Assembly (NCBI GenBank): GCA_031277995.1
Contig: JAITLH010000056.1
Span: 1-7,178, forward strand
Reading direction: 5' to 3'
DNA length: 7,178 bases
Origin: Deltaproteobacteria bacterium
GTDB taxonomy: Bacteria > Desulfobacterota > Desulfarculia > Adiutricales > Adiutricaceae
Shown here one piece after another: positions 4,561-7,178 of the stretch; the stretch's first letter is position 1; each line of letters opens with the position of its first letter. Under the pieces are notes generated by a model. That model had not been told where the DNA came from, ran no database searches, and was given only the letters and a program-made list of their open reading frames with translations. Both the position numbers and the translations under genes were made by a program.

Positions 4561-6030
4561 TTATTTGGAAAACTCCTGGGCCGTGATGAGGGCCATGGCG
4601 ATGGCCGCGGCCGTGGCGGCGTTAAAGGATTCCACGCCGGGTTTCATGGGGATGGAGAGGAGTCGTTTTGGCGAAATTTCCATGTTGGTTAAGCCCGGAC
4701 CCTCTATGCCCATAAGTAGATACAGCCCGTCTTTTAGAAATTTGGACGCTTTGAATTTGTGGATATTCGCTCCATTGGGGGAGAGGGCGAACAGGTTTTC
4801 CAAAACCGGAAGCTCGGTTATCGACGGCCCGCTCAAAATGGTGGTCTTAAAGACGGCCGGCCCGGCCACCCTTAGGGCCTTGGGGTGATAGGGGTTGGCC
4901 GCTTCCTTAAGCAAGATGACGTCCACGCCCAGGGCCGCTGCGCTCCTTATGACCGCGCCGACGTTGGCGGGATCCTGGAAGGGCACCAAAATTTTTACCC
5001 CGGAAAAAGGCTCGTCCTCCCTCAAGTTGACCGGAATGGGCGTGGGGATGACCAAAAGGGGCGGCCCGGTCCCGAATAAGTCGAGTTTGGGAAAAATCTC
5101 CTGGCGCAGGTGAAAAATCTCGACCTCGTCGGGGATTTTTAAGCCCTCGTAGTCCCCTTTGTCGATGGCCAGTAAGCTCGTTATCGGGACGGGTTCGGTG
5201 GAAAGGAGTTCGGCCACGATCTTTTTCCCGGAAATCAAGGCTTCCCCGGTTTTTTTGATGTTTCGGCCTTCCAGTAGTTTGACCCAATTCTTGAACCGGG
5301 GATTCATGTGGCTGGCGATTTCGGTGACTTTTCGCCTCGGGGCCGTAACCGCCCCGCTCTTGACGCCGCCCTTGACCAAGGTTATTAGCCGTCGTTTAAG
5401 CCTTTCGGCCCCCAGGGTGTAGTAATGGTCCTGGATGTCGCCAAACATTTGCCAAGACGGATCTTTGGCCGCCTCGGACAATTCCATGTCCACGGTTGGG
5501 CCTTTCATCAAGTGGACCCGGCCCCCGGGCGGCAAGATGGCCGCGGCCAAAACGATTATTTCGACGCTGGGGCCAAAATCCCTGGCCACCATGCTGTCCA
5601 CGTGACCGGGGTATTTCTCGGTAACCTTATGGGGGTAGACTTCGACGTTACTTAGCCCCAGTAAGTCAATGACCTCTTCGATAAAGGCCAACCGCTTGGC
5701 CCGGGGTTCGGCCAAGACCACCTTCCAATCCGGCCGCATGATGGCCATGGGGATGCCGGGAAACCCGGCCCCCGTGCCCAGATCCATGATGGGCCCCTTG
5801 GGTTCTATGAGATTCGCGGCCAAGACGGAATCTAGATAATGCTTGACGACGATGGACTTGGGGTCCTTAATCCTGGTCAAGTCCAGCTTGTCGTTTTGCC
5901 GCCTCAGGGTTTGGTCAAGCCAGAAAAAACGTTCCAGTTCCAAGGGTTCCAGGGCCAACCCGGCTTTCAAAAATTCCGTGAAAATAAGCGAGGCGGCGTC
6001 CTTATCGACTTTTCTGCTTAAATAGTCCAT
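4561..6030 (-). CDS. rsmG: RsmG-TrmH fusion: 16S rRNA m7G methyltransferase joined to SpoU-family RNA methyltransferase
   Basis: A 489-residue protein. Residues about 1-225 are RsmG (GidB): KLDLTRIKDPKSIVVKHYLDS (48-68), SAM loop IMDLGTGAGFPGIP (81-94) and ILPPGGRVHLMKG (165-177). RsmG makes m7G527 in 16S rRNA; its loss gives low-level streptomycin resistance in E. coli. Residues about 245-489 are SpoU/TrmH: a substrate-binding part (NWVKLLEGRNIKKTGEALISGKKI, 248-271), motif 1 PANVGAVIRSAAALG (354-368), motif 2 LMGIEGPGL (439-447) and motif 3 IPMKPGVESFNAATA (460-474). It keeps the key Arg362 and Asn470, though the usual SLN is SFN. TrmH-family enzymes use a knotted SAM site, usually for ribose 2'-O-methylation; the target here is unknown. 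The ATG at 6030 matches the RsmG N-terminus; an upstream ATG at 6117 would add 29 basic residues. The Shine-Dalgarno sequence is weak (AGGGAAAG). The frame shows no break at the junction. Confidence 0.93.
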   Translation of the reverse strand: MDYLSRKVDKDAASLIFTEFLKAGLALEPLELERFFWLDQTLRRQNDKLDLTRIKDPKSIVVKHYLDSVLAANLIEPKGPIMDLGTGAGFPGIPMAIMRPDWKVVLAEPRAKRLAFIEEVIDLLGLSNVEVYPHKVTEKYPGHVDSMVARDFGPSVEIIVLAAAILPPGGRVHLMKGPTVDMELSEAAKDPSWQMFGDIQDHYYTLGAERLKRRLITLVKGGVKSGAVTAPRRKVTEIASHMNPRFKNWVKLLEGRNIKKTGEALISGKKIVAELLSTEPVPITSLLAIDKGDYEGLKIPDEVEIFHLRQEIFPKLDLFGTGPPLLVIPTPIPVNLREDEPFSGVKILVPFQDPANVGAVIRSAAALGVDVILLKEAANPYHPKALRVAGPAVFKTTILSGPSITELPVLENLFALSPNGANIHKFKASKFLKDGLYLLMGIEGPGLTNMEISPKRLLSIPMKPGVESFNAATAAAIAMALITAQEFSK

Positions 6031-6151
6031 CTTTTTCTTTCCCTGGCCGTAAAAACGAAAAAAACGAGCGGCCAACCCCGGCCCAACGCGCCGGGCCATT
6101 GCCCCAGATCGGCCCACCGGCCCGGTTAAGCCTACTTTTTACTTAAGACTA

Positions 6152-6160
6152 TGGTATAAT
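6152..6160 (+). promoter_or_regulatory. Extended -10 promoter reading into the repeat array
   Basis: TGG-TATAAT (6152-6160) has a perfect -10 with the extended TGn element; no clear -35 is present, which such promoters tolerate. The start would be near 6167. AGGG (6171-6174) then lies 6 nt before an ATG at 6181, which opens a 36-codon frame (stop at 6289-6291) starting MTTVKYSLDLKTNKGFF. The frame ends inside the first unit of the array and has no family resemblance, so I leave it uncalled. Confidence 0.45.
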
Positions 6161-6193
6161 CTTATCGTTTAGGGTCTCTCATGACCACGGTTA

Positions 6194-6222
6194 AGTATAG
6201 TTTAGATTTGAAGACTAATAAA
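6194..6222 (-). promoter_or_regulatory. Candidate promoter of the rsmG-trmH fusion gene
   Basis: On the - strand TTTATT (6222-6217) is followed after 17 bp by TATACT (6199-6194), a good -10. It would leave a leader of about 155 nt. It overlaps the 5' part of the divergent + strand transcript predicted from 6152-6160. The -35 match is poor. Confidence 0.3.
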
Positions 6223-6286
6223 GGCTTTTTTTGTAACTTCCAACGAACCGGGCCAAACGACGATGGGCCTGACCCAACCCGGCGCC

Positions 6287-7178
6287 GATAAAATCGTCAC
6301 CCCAAGCGCCCCAATAAAAACGTCCCAAGCGATTCGGCCAGCCCCTGGCCTTGATAAAAATTTCACCCGGCGCCCCTGACCTCAATGGAAAGGTCACCGG
6401 ACGCTTAGGCCGCGACGGAAAAGTCTTTTGACGCGCCTAAACCCAAAAGACAAGTCATCGTGGGCCGCAATCTACATTTGGCCCAATAAAAAAGTCACTA
6501 TGAGTTATTAACCTAGATAAAAACGTCACCAAAAGTCTTCCCTACTTTTGGCCCAACAAAAACGTTGGCTTGAGTCCATGGCCTCAATAAAAACGTCACA
6601 AAGAGCGACCGAAGAATTTTAGTTCAATAAAAATTCCACGATTTTTATTTTTTGACCCAATAAAAATATCTCTATTGGCCCCGGCCATAATAAAAAAGTC
6701 ACCGGAGGGGCGGACGTTTTTTTTGGGATCGCTCTTGTCGTGACCAGTGGCCATTAAACGCAATGGAAAAGACACCAAAGAAAGGTCGCCCGGAGCCCCT
6801 AACCGCCTTAGAAACGTCCCAAACGGCCCTAAGCCCAATGGAAACGTCACAAGAAAACGATTGATATTTGGCCAAATAAATACGTCGCAAGGTACCTTGG
6901 CCATAATGGAAAAGTCACTAGCCGCCTAACCGACCTGGAAAATCCCCTAGGCACCCCTGGCCCTAAAAGATAGGCCACCAAAGGGAAAGGCGACCGTCGC
7001 CCCAATAAAAACCTTATCTCGCGCCTTGGCGAAATAAAAACGTCACCAAACGGTTAGGTGACCTTCGCCTCAATGGAAACGTCGCTAACGGCTTTAGCCA
7101 CAACGGAAAAGTCACCCGATGCCCCTGGCATCGATAAAAACGTCACCAAAGGGGCCATTAACCTTTGGCTAAATAAAA
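6287..7178 (+). repeat. Helically spaced array of degenerate AATAAAAACGTCACC repeats
   Basis: About 26 copies of a 15-bp motif with consensus AAT(AA/GG)AAACGTCACC, often followed by AAA and preceded by GGCCTC or GCCC, lie in one orientation. Good copies begin at 6313, 6516, 6586, 6837, 7033, 7072 and 7133; weaker ones lie between. Start-to-start intervals cluster at 29-31 and 38-41 bp. A longer gap (about 6690-6763) contains one inverted copy, CCAAAAAAAACGTCC (6712-6726). Two versions recur, with TAAAAA or TGGAAA in the core. There is no coding frame through the region, and the array continues beyond the window. Spacers differ from each other and the repeat is too short and too variable for CRISPR. 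It could be an iteron or partition-type protein-binding array, a bent-DNA element, or a decayed repeat. Confidence 0.85.

Noticed and set aside
4907..5287. 126-codon frame inside the rsmG fusion gene
   Set aside because: Arg/Gly-rich shadow of the real gene in another frame on the same strand.
6215..6904. Minus-strand open frames through the array (peptides with repeated GDxFI or VTFPL)
   Set aside because: Half or more of the repeat intervals are not multiples of three (29, 31, 38, 40, 41), so the frame shifts between units and stops recur. The peptide pattern is a by-product of the DNA repeat. A long-decayed repeat protein cannot be excluded.
6287..7178. CRISPR array
   Set aside because: The repeat is about 15 bp, highly variable and has two interval classes. 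CRISPR repeats are longer and nearly identical, and no cas gene is in the window.

Overview
The window looks like a chromosomal segment from a Gram-negative bacterium. It carries an IHF-beta-type HU-family protein, a tandem HD-GYP protein and an RsmG/TrmH-type methyltransferase fusion. That mix would fit a Desulfobacterota-like (deltaproteobacterial) lineage, but this is inference, not proof. Coding density is low. The intergenic DNA is odd: rich in homopolymers, GGCC/CCCGGG words, short palindromes and tandem repeats.

Left part (1-1105): a 63-bp tandem repeat, then a consensus sigma-70 promoter driving tRNA-Ser(GGA) on the + strand. A tRNA-His(GTG) and tRNA-Leu(CAA) pair lies on the - strand. 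The two transcription units converge on terminators at about 405-445 and 521-553.

Middle (1037-3986): a - strand gene for a two-module HD-GYP (c-di-GMP phosphodiesterase-type) protein. Its last codons lie inside a 22-bp triplicated repeat. About 1.3 kb of non-coding DNA follows, with one weak small-RNA-like unit and many palindromes. Then comes ihfB on the + strand, behind a long leader with mutually exclusive hairpins.

4063-4455: the most interesting single locus. A very good sigma-28 (FliA/SigD-type) promoter, TCAAGTTA-N12-GCCGATAA, precedes a short leader. The leader has a hairpin with an AGGAG loop and four GGA triplets, one of them in the Shine-Dalgarno sequence. It leads into a 68-residue Gln-rich protein that distantly resembles YjfB-type putative motility proteins, closed by a strong terminator. 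This suggests a flagellar-regulon small gene under possible CsrA/RsmA-type translational control.

4497-6030: a convergent - strand gene with its own perfect terminator encodes a single polypeptide joining an RsmG 16S rRNA methyltransferase to a SpoU/TrmH-family RNA methyltransferase.

Right end (6152-7178): an extended -10 promoter reads into about 0.9 kb of non-coding DNA. It is made of about 26 degenerate copies of AAT(AA/GG)AAACGTCACC in one orientation, plus one inverted copy. Most intervals are about 30 or about 40 bp (whole helical turns), and many of the long intervals hold an inverted repeat. The array runs off the window. It does not match CRISPR, REP elements or DnaA boxes as I know them.
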